From the NCBI GenBank assembly GCA_003561595.1, contig PWWF01000429.1, positions 1 through 6,237 on the forward strand: a DNA stretch of 6,237 bases, read 5' to 3'. The stretch comes from Paracoccaceae bacterium. GTDB taxonomy: Bacteria; Pseudomonadota; Alphaproteobacteria; Rhodobacterales; Rhodobacteraceae. Below the pieces are notes generated by a model. That model saw only the letters and a list, made by a program, of their open reading frames with translations, ran no database searches and was not told where the DNA came from. Below, piece by piece: positions 1-5,050 of the stretch. Position 1 is the stretch's first letter. Every line of letters starts with the position of its first letter. Made by a program: the position numbers and the translations under genes.

Positions 1-380
1 CCGACCGGCAGCGACATGACCAACAGGCGCACGGGGCTGAAGGGGAAATCCATCACCTCGCCCAGCCGGTGGGCAAAACCGAAGATCGGGCCATCACTGC
101 CGGGCGTCAGCAGCAGATCGCGCTGCAAGAGCGCGACACTGATCACGACCATCGCGAGGAACGCAAGCCGGATGCGGTTATAGGGTTTGGCATCGCGGAA
201 TTCGACCAGACCGGGATAGGCGGCAGAGTATTCGGCAAAAACCACAATCGCGGCCAAGAGCGACAGCAGGGTGATCCCCTGCGCAACCTCATGCGAGATG
301 TCGGGCAGCAACAGCGCCGGGGTCAGGACAAGCAGGCCCACCAATACCCCACGCAAAATGTTCTGCGCCATAAGCGACAT
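1..380 (-). CDS. Multi-pass inner-membrane protein, N-terminal part (partial)
   Basis: Function not recognised. Reading the minus strand from ATG at 380-378 gives an open frame of 126 full codons that continues past the left edge, so the C-terminus is missing. It begins MSLMAQNILRGVLVGLL. Hydrophobic stretches suggest membrane segments at about residues 8-25, 34-50, 71-86 and from 116 on. A polar stretch between the second and third contains VEFRDAKPYNRIR. The start is not certain: a second in-frame ATG lies at 371-369, and an earlier one at 416-414 has no ribosome-binding site. GCGGAA just before 380 is too close for the first ATG but about 11 bases from the second. The gene is on the same strand as leuCD but behind the leuD terminator, so it probably has its own promoter. 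Low codon-level oddity; looks native to the chromosome. Confidence 0.72.
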   Translation of the reverse strand, partial: MSLMAQNILRGVLVGLLVLTPALLLPDISHEVAQGITLLSLLAAIVVFAEYSAAYPGLVEFRDAKPYNRIRLAFLAMVVISVALLQRDLLLTPGSDGPIFGFAHRLGEVMDFPFSPVRLLVMSLPV

Positions 381-590
381 GGTTCCGCTACTGCCTCGTA
401 TCGCTCTGCTGCGCATCGGCGCGGATGCCCGCAGAATTCTTGTGTCATGCGGCCGCACGGCCAGCACCTGCCTCATTCTTGACACAATCTTGCCCATTCG
501 TCGCCATCCTCGCAAGGGTCATGGACAGGTTCGGCCAATGGCAGGGCAATTTCGAGAAGAAACTGTCGCGAGTTTGCATCAAATTGATGG
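381..590. other. Intergenic region between leuD terminator and membrane-protein gene
   Basis: No convincing gene. On the minus strand a weak promoter candidate can be read: TTGCGA at 515-510, a 17-base spacer, and CAAGAT at 492-487, which would give a leader of roughly 100 bases before the membrane-protein ATG. The -10 match is poor, so this is only a suggestion. A 44-codon minus-strand ORF (579-445) has no ribosome-binding site and no recognisable sequence. Confidence 0.35.
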
Positions 591-622
591 AAAAAATGCG
601 GCAGCCCCGCAGGATGCCGCAT
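591..622 (-). terminator. Rho-independent terminator of leuCD
   Basis: In the minus-strand transcript, ATGCGGCA (622-615) pairs perfectly with TGCCGCAT (603-596) over 8 bp around an 11-base loop. The last stem base is followed by a run of U (A at 591-596 on the plus strand). The hairpin starts 22 bases after the leuD stop codon. Stem, loop and U-tract all fit an intrinsic terminator for the leuC-leuD message. Confidence 0.88.
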
Positions 623-644
623 CAGAGATCGGTGTATTCCTGCC

Positions 645-1250
645 TCAGATCCAGGGACGGGCCTGCGCGGCGGCATTCTCGAAAGCATCAATTGCAGATA
701 CTTTCTCGAGCGTGAGCCCCACATCATCCAGTCCGTTCAGCAGGCAATGCTTGGTGAACGGGTCGATCTGGAAGGCAAAGACCTGCCCGTCCGCGCTGGT
801 GACCGTCTGCGATTCGAGATCGATGGCGATGCGCGCATTCTCGCCCTTGCGAGCATCTTCCATCAGCACATCGACCTGATCCTGCGGCAGCACGATGGGC
901 AGCATCCCGTTCTTGAAGCAATTGTTGTAGAAGATATCCGCATAGCTGGGCGCGATGATCGCCCTTATTCCGAAATCGGCCAGCGCCCAGGGCGCATGTT
1001 CGCGTGACGATCCGCAGCCGAAATTCTCACCGGTCACGAGGATCTGCGCCTGACGATAGGCGGGCTGGTTCAGCACGAAATCCGGGATCTCGTTGCCCTG
1101 ATCGTCATAGCGCATCTCGTCAAACAGGTTCTTGACCAGCCCGGTACGCTGGACGGTTTTCAGGAACTGCTTGGGGATGATCATGTCAGTGTCGATATTC
1201 ACAAGCGGCATGGGGGCGGCGACCCCGGTCAGATTGGTGAATTTTTCCAT
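645..1250 (-). CDS. leuD: 3-isopropylmalate dehydratase small subunit LeuD
   Basis: Small subunit of isopropylmalate isomerase (EC 4.2.1.33), which with LeuC converts 2-isopropylmalate to 3-isopropylmalate in cytoplasmic leucine biosynthesis. The 201-residue product has the usual length of bacterial LeuD. The swivelling aconitase-type domain is recognisable from [13 protein letters not shown] (residues 18-30), [17 protein letters not shown] (74-90, the substrate-recognition loop region) and [15 protein letters not shown] (101-115). The start is ATG at 1250-1248, with the purine-rich GGAGAGGAGAG ending 4 bases upstream (GGAG core with 6-base spacing). It is the second gene of a leuC-leuD operon, 66 bases after leuC, and is followed by an intrinsic terminator. 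The gene is complete with no sign of damage. leuB is not in the window; it may lie beyond the left edge. Confidence 0.97.
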   Translation of the reverse strand: MEKFTNLTGVAAPMPLVNIDTDMIIPKQFLKTVQRTGLVKNLFDEMRYDDQGNEIPDFVLNQPAYRQAQILVTGENFGCGSSREHAPWALADFGIRAIIAPSYADIFYNNCFKNGMLPIVLPQDQVDVLMEDARKGENARIAIDLESQTVTSADGQVFAFQIDPFTKHCLLNGLDDVGLTLEKVSAIDAFENAAAQARPWI

Positions 1251-1254
1251 ATGT

Positions 1255-1262
1255 CTCTCCTC
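1255..1262 (-). promoter_or_regulatory. Ribosome-binding site of leuD, partly in a small inverted repeat
   Basis: The mRNA reads CTCTCGGAGAGGAGAGACAT before the leuD ATG. The GAGGAG core has good spacing. The upstream CTCTC can pair with the first GAGAG (plus-strand positions 1260-1270), so part of the ribosome-binding purine tract could be masked or exposed by local folding. The second GGAG copy stays free in that fold. Confidence 0.6.
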
Positions 1263-1270
1263 TCCGAGAG

Positions 1271-1316
1271 CGCCGGGGCGTTGCCCCGGACCCCAGAGTA
1301 TTTTGGCAAGATGAAA
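1271..1316. repeat. Intergenic hairpin element, probable Rhodobacterales dispersed repeat
   Basis: Nearly the whole leuC-leuD spacer is one element. On the plus strand CCGGGGC (1273-1279) and GCCCCGG (1283-1289) form a perfect 7-bp stem with a GTT loop. It is followed by ACCCCAGAGTATTTTGGCAA and then GATGAAA up to the leuC stop codon. From memory, stretches resembling a GC hairpin plus 'GAGTATTTTGGCAAGATGAA' recur in intergenic spaces of Rhodobacterales genomes. Only one copy is in this window, so the repeat status is knowledge-based rather than seen here. In the leuCD transcript the hairpin lies between the two cistrons and has no U-tract, so it is not a classic terminator. Confidence 0.55.
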
Positions 1317-2726
1317 TCAGGCGGGCTGCGGGGCCAGCTCTCGGATATCTGTCAGCCGCCCCGTGATGGCGGCGGCGGCCGCCATGGCAGGCGACATCAG
1401 ATGCGTGCGACCACCGCGACCCTGCCGCCCTTCGAAATTGCGGTTCGAGGTGGCGGCGCAACGCTCGCCCGGGGCAAGCTGGTCGGGGTTCATCGCCAGG
1501 CACATCGAACAGCCCGCAAGGCGCCATTCAAAGCCCGCATCGATGAAGATCTGCGCCAACCCCTCTTCTTCCGCCTGCGCGCGCACCAGCCCCGAGCCGG
1601 GAACGACCATCGCGCGTTTTACAGCGATCTTGCGGCCCTTGAGGATCTCGGCGGCGGCGCGCAGATCCTCGATCCGGCCATTGGTGCACGACCCGATGAA
1701 GACGGTGTCGATCTCGATATCGGTCAGGCGCGTGCCGGGTTGCAGGCCCATATAGTCCAGCGCACGGCGCGCGGCGCCGACCTTGCCGCCCGAGAAGCTT
1801 TCGGGATCGGGAACATGGCCTGTGATGGGCAGCACATCCTCGGGGCTGGTGCCCCAGGTCACGACGGGCGCGATCTCTTCGGCCTTGAGTGTCACGACCT
1901 TGTCCCAATGCGCGCCTTCGTCCGATTTCAGCGTGGTCCACCATGCGAGCGCAGCATCCCATTGCGCGCCCTTCGGCGCATGGGGGCGGCCCTTGACATA
2001 GTCGAATGTCTTCTGGTCGGGGGCGATCAGGCCCGCGCGCGCGCCGCCCTCGATCGCCATGTTGCATACGGTCATGCGCCCTTCCATCGACAACTCCTCG
2101 ATGGCCTGGCCGCAATATTCGATCACATGGCCCGTGCCGCCCGCGGTGCCGGTCGCGCCGATCACCGAGAGCGTGATATCCTTGGCCGTGACGCCGGGTG
2201 GCAGCGAGCCCGTGATCTCGACCTTCATGTTCTTCGATTTCTTCTGGATCAGCGTCTGAGTGGCCAGCACATGCTCGACCTCTGACGTGCCGATCCCGTG
2301 CGCGAGCGCGCCGAACGCGCCATGGGTCGCGGTGTGGCTGTCGCCGCAGACGACCGTCATGCCCGGCAGGGTCCAGCCCTGTTCGGGGCCGACGATATGG
2401 ACGATGCCCTGCCGCACATCATGGACGGGGTAGTAATTGACGCCGAATTCCTGCGCATTGCGGTCCAGCGTTTCGACCTGGATGCGGGATTCGGGGTTTT
2501 CGATCCCGTTCTCGCGGTCCGGTGTGGTCGGCACATTGTGATCGGGCACGGCAATGGTCTTGTCCGGCGCGCGGACCGTGCGACCAGCAAGGCGCAGCCC
2601 CTCGAACGCCTGGGGGCTGGTCACTTCATGGACCAGATGGCGGTCGATATAGAGCAGGCAGGTGCCGTCGCTGTCCTCATGGACGACATGGGCGTCCCAG
2701 ATCTTGTCATAGAGTGTCTTGGGCAT
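1317..2726 (-). CDS. leuC: 3-isopropylmalate dehydratase large subunit LeuC
   Basis: Large, iron-sulfur-carrying subunit of isopropylmalate isomerase (EC 4.2.1.33), an aconitase-superfamily enzyme of leucine biosynthesis; it forms a heterodimer with LeuD. The product is 469 residues, matching the usual 465-475. The three [4Fe-4S] cysteines are C347 (in [10 protein letters not shown]) and C406 and C409 (in [13 protein letters not shown]). Other family signatures are [15 protein letters not shown] (1-15), PDHNVPT (61-67), [22 protein letters not shown] (128-149) and the C-terminal [20 protein letters not shown] (427-446). The start is ATG at 2726-2724 with AGGGGA about 5 bases upstream. It is first in the leuC-leuD operon, and the 330-base upstream region separates it from divergent rsfS. 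It appears intact and functional. Confidence 0.98.
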   Translation of the reverse strand: MPKTLYDKIWDAHVVHEDSDGTCLLYIDRHLVHEVTSPQAFEGLRLAGRTVRAPDKTIAVPDHNVPTTPDRENGIENPESRIQVETLDRNAQEFGVNYYPVHDVRQGIVHIVGPEQGWTLPGMTVVCGDSHTATHGAFGALAHGIGTSEVEHVLATQTLIQKKSKNMKVEITGSLPPGVTAKDITLSVIGATGTAGGTGHVIEYCGQAIEELSMEGRMTVCNMAIEGGARAGLIAPDQKTFDYVKGRPHAPKGAQWDAALAWWTTLKSDEGAHWDKVVTLKAEEIAPVVTWGTSPEDVLPITGHVPDPESFSGGKVGAARRALDYMGLQPGTRLTDIEIDTVFIGSCTNGRIEDLRAAAEILKGRKIAVKRAMVVPGSGLVRAQAEEEGLAQIFIDAGFEWRLAGCSMCLAMNPDQLAPGERCAATSNRNFEGRQGRGGRTHLMSPAMAAAAAITGRLTDIRELAPQPA

Positions 2727-2770
2727 GGGGTTTCCCCTGGCTGAAGAAGGATCGGAAAATCGAGTGGCGG

Positions 2771-2788
2771 GGGCGATCTTGTTCGCCC
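2771..2788 (-). promoter_or_regulatory. Hairpin in the leuC 5' leader
   Basis: GGGCGA (2771-2776) and TCGCCC (2783-2788) form a 6-bp stem with a 6-base loop, 45 bases upstream of the leuC start codon. The leuC-strand transcript has GAUUUU only some 12 bases later, so a normal terminator U-tract is absent. A second stem sits just upstream: GGCGCG (2795-2800) with CGCGCC (2812-2817), whose loop contains the stop codon of the small ORF at 2802-2891. The arrangement could be an attenuator-like leader, but the evidence is only structural. Confidence 0.4.
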
Positions 2789-2801
2789 TTCGCAGGCGCG
2801 C

Positions 2802-2891
2802 TCAGCGCAGTCGCGCCAGGACAGACCGGGCCTCGCGCTGGAAGCGCTGGGGCAGGCGGGCATGATCGCTCATGTCGAAATACCGTGTCAT
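2802..2891 (-). CDS. Candidate 29-residue leader peptide upstream of leuC
   Basis: Small ORF starting MTRYFDMSDHARLPQRFQRE and ending SVLARLR, stop TGA at 2804-2802, 75 bases before the leuC ATG. It has no Shine-Dalgarno sequence, but a candidate -10 box (2904-2899) lies 7 bases upstream of its ATG, so the transcript could begin at or near the ATG and be translated as a leaderless message. The last codons contain two CTG leucine codons, and the stop sits in the loop of a 6-bp hairpin. Leucine codons are not clustered as in classic leu leaders (three in 29). The same frame stays open far upstream, antisense to rsfS, so openness alone means little. It may be chance; an alternative start is ATG at 2873-2871. 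Confidence 0.28.
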   Translation of the reverse strand: MTRYFDMSDHARLPQRFQREARSVLARLR

Positions 2892-2898
2892 ATGTGGG

Positions 2899-2927
2899 GT
2901 AATACGGGCGAATCGCCCGCAACGCAA
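2899..2927 (-). promoter_or_regulatory. Candidate leuC promoter with a palindrome in its spacer
   Basis: On the minus strand TTGCGT (2927-2922), a spacer of exactly 17 bases, and TATTAC (2904-2899) resemble a sigma70-type promoter (3/6 and 4/6 matches). The spacer consists almost entirely of the palindrome CGGGCGAATCGCCCG (2905-2919), so a bound dimer would block RNA polymerase. Transcription would start near 2893-2891. The element matches are moderate, and no other minus-strand candidate in the region looks better. Confidence 0.4.
2905..2919. promoter_or_regulatory. 15-base palindrome, candidate operator with central GANTC
   Basis: CGGGCGA and TCGCCCG are perfect 7-bp inverted arms around one central base. 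GAATC at 2910-2914 is a GANTC site, the target of CcrM-type cell-cycle methyltransferases known from many alphaproteobacteria. It lies between the -35 and -10 of the candidate leuC promoter. It could bind a dimeric regulator, but which one is unknown. Confidence 0.5.
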
Positions 2928-2994
2928 CGGCGGAACAGGTGTGACCGGTTTGCGCAGAATTTCACCGACCGGTGCAATTCCGCATCCGCCAAGA

Positions 2995-3022
2995 TTGAGA
3001 TGACGCCAAAAAATGTTATATT
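2995..3022 (+). promoter_or_regulatory. Promoter of rsfS-rlmH
   Basis: TTGAGA at 2995-3000, a 16-base spacer and TATATT at 3017-3022 give 5/6 and 5/6 matches to the sigma70 hexamers, in the most A+T-rich stretch of the region. Transcription should start near 3029-3030, leaving a leader of about 28 bases that contains the Shine-Dalgarno sequence at 3042-3048. A start there would exclude the ATG at 3000 and the TTG at 3021 as start codons for rsfS. Confidence 0.62.
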
Positions 3023-3040
3023 GCCTTGCATCAAAACCCC

Positions 3041-3048
3041 TAAGGAGG
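3041..3048 (+). promoter_or_regulatory. Strong Shine-Dalgarno sequence that decides the rsfS start
   Basis: TAAGGAGG is an 8-base match to the anti-Shine-Dalgarno end of 16S rRNA. Eight bases separate it from the in-frame CTG at 3057. No ATG, GTG or TTG in the rsfS frame lies within a usable distance downstream; the next ones fall inside the conserved domain. This is the main evidence for a CTG start. Confidence 0.75.
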
Positions 3049-3056
3049 ACAGGTCT

Positions 3057-3458
3057 CTGTCGTATACTGACACGACCGCTTACGCGGCCCGCCCGGAACC
3101 CAAAGCGTCGATCCCGTTTGATGGCGGCGATATACTGGATCTGGTGTTGACCTCGCTTGACGACAACAAGGCCGAAGACATCCTGACCATTGACCTGCGC
3201 GGAAAGTCGGCCATGGCCGATCACATGGTCATCTGCACCGGGCGTTCCTCGCGGCAGGTATCGGCAATCGCTTCGAAATTGCTGGACCGGCTGAAAGAGA
3301 GCTTCCGGCTGAGCGCGCGCACCGAGGGCAAGGATATCGGTGATTGGGTGCTGATCGATACGGGCGATGTTGTCGTGCATATCTTCCGCCCGGAAGTGCG
3401 CGAGTTCTATCAGCTTGAAAAGATGTGGCAGGAAAGCGGGCAGAGCCCCGCTGGCTGA
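3057..3458 (+). CDS. rsfS: Ribosomal silencing factor RsfS
   Basis: RsfS (Iojap/DUF143 family) binds ribosomal protein uL14 on the 50S subunit and blocks subunit joining when nutrients are short. Starting at CTG 3057 gives 133 residues. The conserved domain covers residues 25-124: DILDLVLTSLDDNKAEDI, IDLRGKSAMADHMVICTGRSSRQV (45-68) and GDWVLIDTGDVVVHIFRPEV then REFYQLEKMW (95-124). The first 24 residues are a variable extension (SYTDTTAYAARPEPKASIP). The frame is open back to an ATG at 2862 with other in-frame starts at 3000 (ATG) and 3021 (TTG), but these lie upstream of or inside the promoter and lack a ribosome-binding site. CTG 3057 has TAAGGAGG at 8-base spacing. Automated annotation would likely choose one of the upstream starts. 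The stop codon overlaps the rlmH start, so the two are co-translated. Confidence 0.93.
   Translation: MSYTDTTAYAARPEPKASIPFDGGDILDLVLTSLDDNKAEDILTIDLRGKSAMADHMVICTGRSSRQVSAIASKLLDRLKESFRLSARTEGKDIGDWVLIDTGDVVVHIFRPEVREFYQLEKMWQESGQSPAG
3435..3452 (+). other. Hairpin just before the rlmH start codon
   Basis: AGCGGG (3435-3440) and CCCGCT (3447-3452) pair over 6 bp around a 6-base loop at the very end of rsfS, ending 5 bases before the rlmH ATG. rlmH has no clear Shine-Dalgarno sequence of its own. A ribosome finishing rsfS would melt this stem, which fits translational coupling. Confidence 0.4.
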
Positions 3459-3928
3459 TGCGGCTGCAACTTTGCGCTGTGGGGCGTATCCGCAAGGGCC
3501 CGGAGCGAGCGCTGCTGGAAGATTACCTGACCCGGTTCGACCGGACGGGAAAGCAGCTTTCGCTGGGGCCTTGTACCGAGCATGAAATCGACGACCGCAA
3601 GGCCACCAGCGCCGGGGCGCAGGGCGAGGCATTGTTGCGCGCCGTGCCATCCGGCGCTGCGCTGCTGGCGCTGGATGAGCGCGGGCAGCAGATGACATCG
3701 CCCGAATTCGCGACCTGGCTGGCGCGGGTGCGGGACCGGGGCATCAGCGATCTGGCCATCGTGATCGGGGGTGCGGACGGGCTGGCGGATCAGGTGGTGG
3801 CGCGGGCCGATCAGCAACTTTCGCTCGGGGGGATGGTCTGGCCGCACCGGTTGGCGCGGGTGATGATCGCCGAACAACTGTATCGCGCGGTGACGATCCT
3901 TGCGGGCAGCCCGTATCACCGGGTCTGA
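3458..3928 (+). CDS. rlmH: 23S rRNA pseudouridine-1915 N3-methyltransferase RlmH
   Basis: RlmH is a small SPOUT-class methyltransferase that uses S-adenosylmethionine to methylate N3 of pseudouridine 1915 in helix 69 of 23S rRNA, acting on the assembled 70S ribosome. The product is 156 residues, the standard length (155 in E. coli). Family motifs are LALDERGQQMTSPEFA (70-85), IVIGGADG (101-108, cofactor-binding part of the knot), LSLGGMVWPH (121-130) and RVMIAEQLYRAVTILAGSPYHR (134-155), the trefoil-knot C-terminus. The ATG overlaps the rsfS stop by one base (TGATG). A longer frame opens at 3425 but would add 11 residues absent from the family, so the ATG at 3458 is preferred. rsfS-rlmH is a common conserved pair. 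Confidence 0.97.
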   Translation: MRLQLCAVGRIRKGPERALLEDYLTRFDRTGKQLSLGPCTEHEIDDRKATSAGAQGEALLRAVPSGAALLALDERGQQMTSPEFATWLARVRDRGISDLAIVIGGADGLADQVVARADQQLSLGGMVWPHRLARVMIAEQLYRAVTILAGSPYHRV

Positions 3929-3932
3929 GATG

Positions 3933-3963
3933 AAAAAGGCCGAAGCACGATCCGTGCTTCGGC
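3933..3963 (-). terminator. Intrinsic terminator of the LysR-type gene, between convergent genes
   Basis: GCCGAAGCACG (3939-3949) and CGTGCTTCGGC (3953-3963) form a perfect 11-bp stem with a 3-base loop. On the minus strand it is followed after one C by UUUUU (A at 3933-3937), so it terminates the lysR-side transcript about 40 bases past that gene's stop. On the plus strand there is no U-tract after the stem, though the hairpin sits 10 bases after rlmH and may also slow or stabilise that transcript. Confidence 0.88.
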
Positions 3964-3968
3964 AGTTG

Positions 3969-3997
3969 GGAGGGAACGCCAAAGCGTTCGGAGGGAA
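3969..3997. repeat. Small hairpin flanked by direct repeats
   Basis: GAACGC (3974-3979) and GCGTTC (3984-3989) form a 6-bp inverted repeat around CAAA. The octamer GGAGGGAA occurs at 3969-3976 and again at 3990-3997. It lies in the 3' untranslated part of the LysR-type gene, upstream of the main terminator. No function is evident. Confidence 0.4.
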
Positions 3998-4003
3998 GCC
4001 GTG

Positions 4004-4909
4004 TTACCAGTCCTCGGCCGTGCGCTCGCCGAAAGTCTCGACCAGAAAATCGATCAGCGCGCGGACCTTGGGTTGCGTGTAGCGCCCGGCCGGATAAACG
4101 GCATAGAGGTTTTGCGTATCGCGCGGCAGATCGGGGATCACATCCTCGACCAGCCCGGCGCGCATGGCGGGCGCATAGAGAAAGCTTGGCAGATAGGCGA
4201 TGCCCAGCCCGTTGATCGCGGCGGTCAGAAGCGACTGGCCGTCATTGACCGAAAACCACGATGCCGAACGCACCTGCCGCTGTTCGCCTGTGGGTGAGGT
4301 GATCTTCCAGACCGAGGTTGCGGCGTTATGCGCATAATACAGCAGGCGGTGATCGTTCAGATCATCAATCCGTGCGGGGCGGCCATGCGTTTCCAGATAG
4401 TCGGGTGAGGCGATCAGCCGCTGGGTCGCGCAGCAGATTTTCCGCGCGCGCATGGAGGTATCATCCATATCGCCCATGCGAATCGCCAGATCGAACCCTT
4501 CCGAGATCAGTTCGACAAAGCGGTTCTTCAGCACCATGTTGACCGACACATCGGGGTAGCGGTTCAGGAACGCCCCCAACACGGGCGACAGATGCGTTGC
4601 GCCGAAATCGGTGGGCACCGCGATCCGCAAAATCCCCGACGGGGCCGATTGCATGGATGTGACCAGATTATCCGCCTCGCCCGCGTCATTCAGCACACGG
4701 CGTGCGCGGTCGTAATAGGCAAGCCCGATATCTGTGGGGCTGACCCGGCGGGTGGTGCGGTTGAGCAGGCGCGCGCCCAGACGCGCTTCGAGCGAGGACA
4801 CATGCTTGGACACGGCGGATTTGGAAATACCCATCTTGCGGGCCGCATCAGTAAACCCGCCCTGATCCACGACTGTGGCAAAAGCTTCCATTTCGGTCAA
4901 ACGATCCAT
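4004..4909 (-). CDS. LysR-family transcriptional regulator
   Basis: A DNA-binding regulator of the LysR family, of the CrgA/DmlR-like subgroup by general sequence look. At 301 residues it has the usual length. The N-terminal winged helix-turn-helix covers about residues 3-62, with the recognition region GGFTDAARKMGISKSAVSKHVSSLEARLGARLLNR split over residues 17-51 and RTTRRVSPTDIG after it. The effector-binding domain runs from about 91 (SGILRIAVPTDFG) to the C-terminus, including EGFDLAIRMGD (137-147) and GLGIAYLPSF. The effector and targets cannot be told. The ATG at 4909 is chosen because AGGG lies 6 bases upstream; a GTG directly before it (4912) would add one residue. No divergent partner gene is present, which is unusual for the family: the upstream neighbour is on the same strand, 141 bases away. 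Confidence 0.93.
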   Translation of the reverse strand: MDRLTEMEAFATVVDQGGFTDAARKMGISKSAVSKHVSSLEARLGARLLNRTTRRVSPTDIGLAYYDRARRVLNDAGEADNLVTSMQSAPSGILRIAVPTDFGATHLSPVLGAFLNRYPDVSVNMVLKNRFVELISEGFDLAIRMGDMDDTSMRARKICCATQRLIASPDYLETHGRPARIDDLNDHRLLYYAHNAATSVWKITSPTGEQRQVRSASWFSVNDGQSLLTAAINGLGIAYLPSFLYAPAMRAGLVEDVIPDLPRDTQNLYAVYPAGRYTQPKVRALIDFLVETFGERTAEDW

Positions 4910-5050
4910 CACCAGCCCTGCGTCACCATTCTGAACATGGGTCTCAATATCGTGCCAAATCGGGCAAGATTGGGGTGGGGGCGCGACAACTCCGGGACAA
5001 TCGCTCAGGAAAGCATCGATCTGGTGACAGGTGCGAAACGGGCGGCGGCG
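4910..5050. other. Spacer upstream of the LysR-type gene
   Basis: No gene and no clear terminator after the 5051-5908 gene, so read-through into the regulator gene is possible. A weak interrupted inverted repeat, ATTCTGA (4928-4934) and TCTCAAT (4942-4948), matches at 5 of 7 positions and lies just upstream of the start codon where LysR regulators often autoregulate. No convincing -35/-10 pair was found. Confidence 0.35.

Noticed and set aside
479..507. TTGACA at 479-484 on the plus strand as a promoter
   Set aside because: No acceptable -10 hexamer at 16-18 bases and no plus-strand gene downstream; it would run antisense into leuD.
445..579. 44-codon minus-strand ORF between leuD and the membrane-protein gene
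   Set aside because: No ribosome-binding site, no recognisable motif, and a composition expected of random sequence in this GC-rich DNA.
1251..2285. Long plus-strand ORF (344 codons) opposite leuC
   Set aside because: Antisense shadow of leuC; GC-rich codon bias on one strand opens long frames on the other. The translation is low-complexity, rich in R, A, G and D, with no family resemblance.
2862..3056. N-terminal extension of rsfS starting at ATG 2862, ATG 3000 or TTG 3021
   Set aside because: These starts lie upstream of or inside the rsfS promoter, lack ribosome-binding sites, and would add residues not typical of the family; a strong Shine-Dalgarno sequence sits downstream of all of them.
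3425..3457. Extended rlmH start at ATG 3425
   Set aside because: Adds 11 residues not seen in the RlmH family and overlaps rsfS by 34 bases; the ATG at 3458 gives the standard length and a typical stop/start overlap.
2802..3698. 298-codon minus-strand ORF spanning rsfS and the leuC upstream region
   Set aside because: Antisense to well-supported rsfS and rlmH and without protein-like features. Only its last 29 codons, outside rsfS, were kept as a low-confidence leader-peptide candidate.
4945..4962. TTGGCACGATATTGAG on the minus strand as a sigma54 promoter upstream of the LysR-type gene
   Set aside because: The -24 half matches (TGGCACG), but the spacing to the -12 half is one base short and the required GC is GA.
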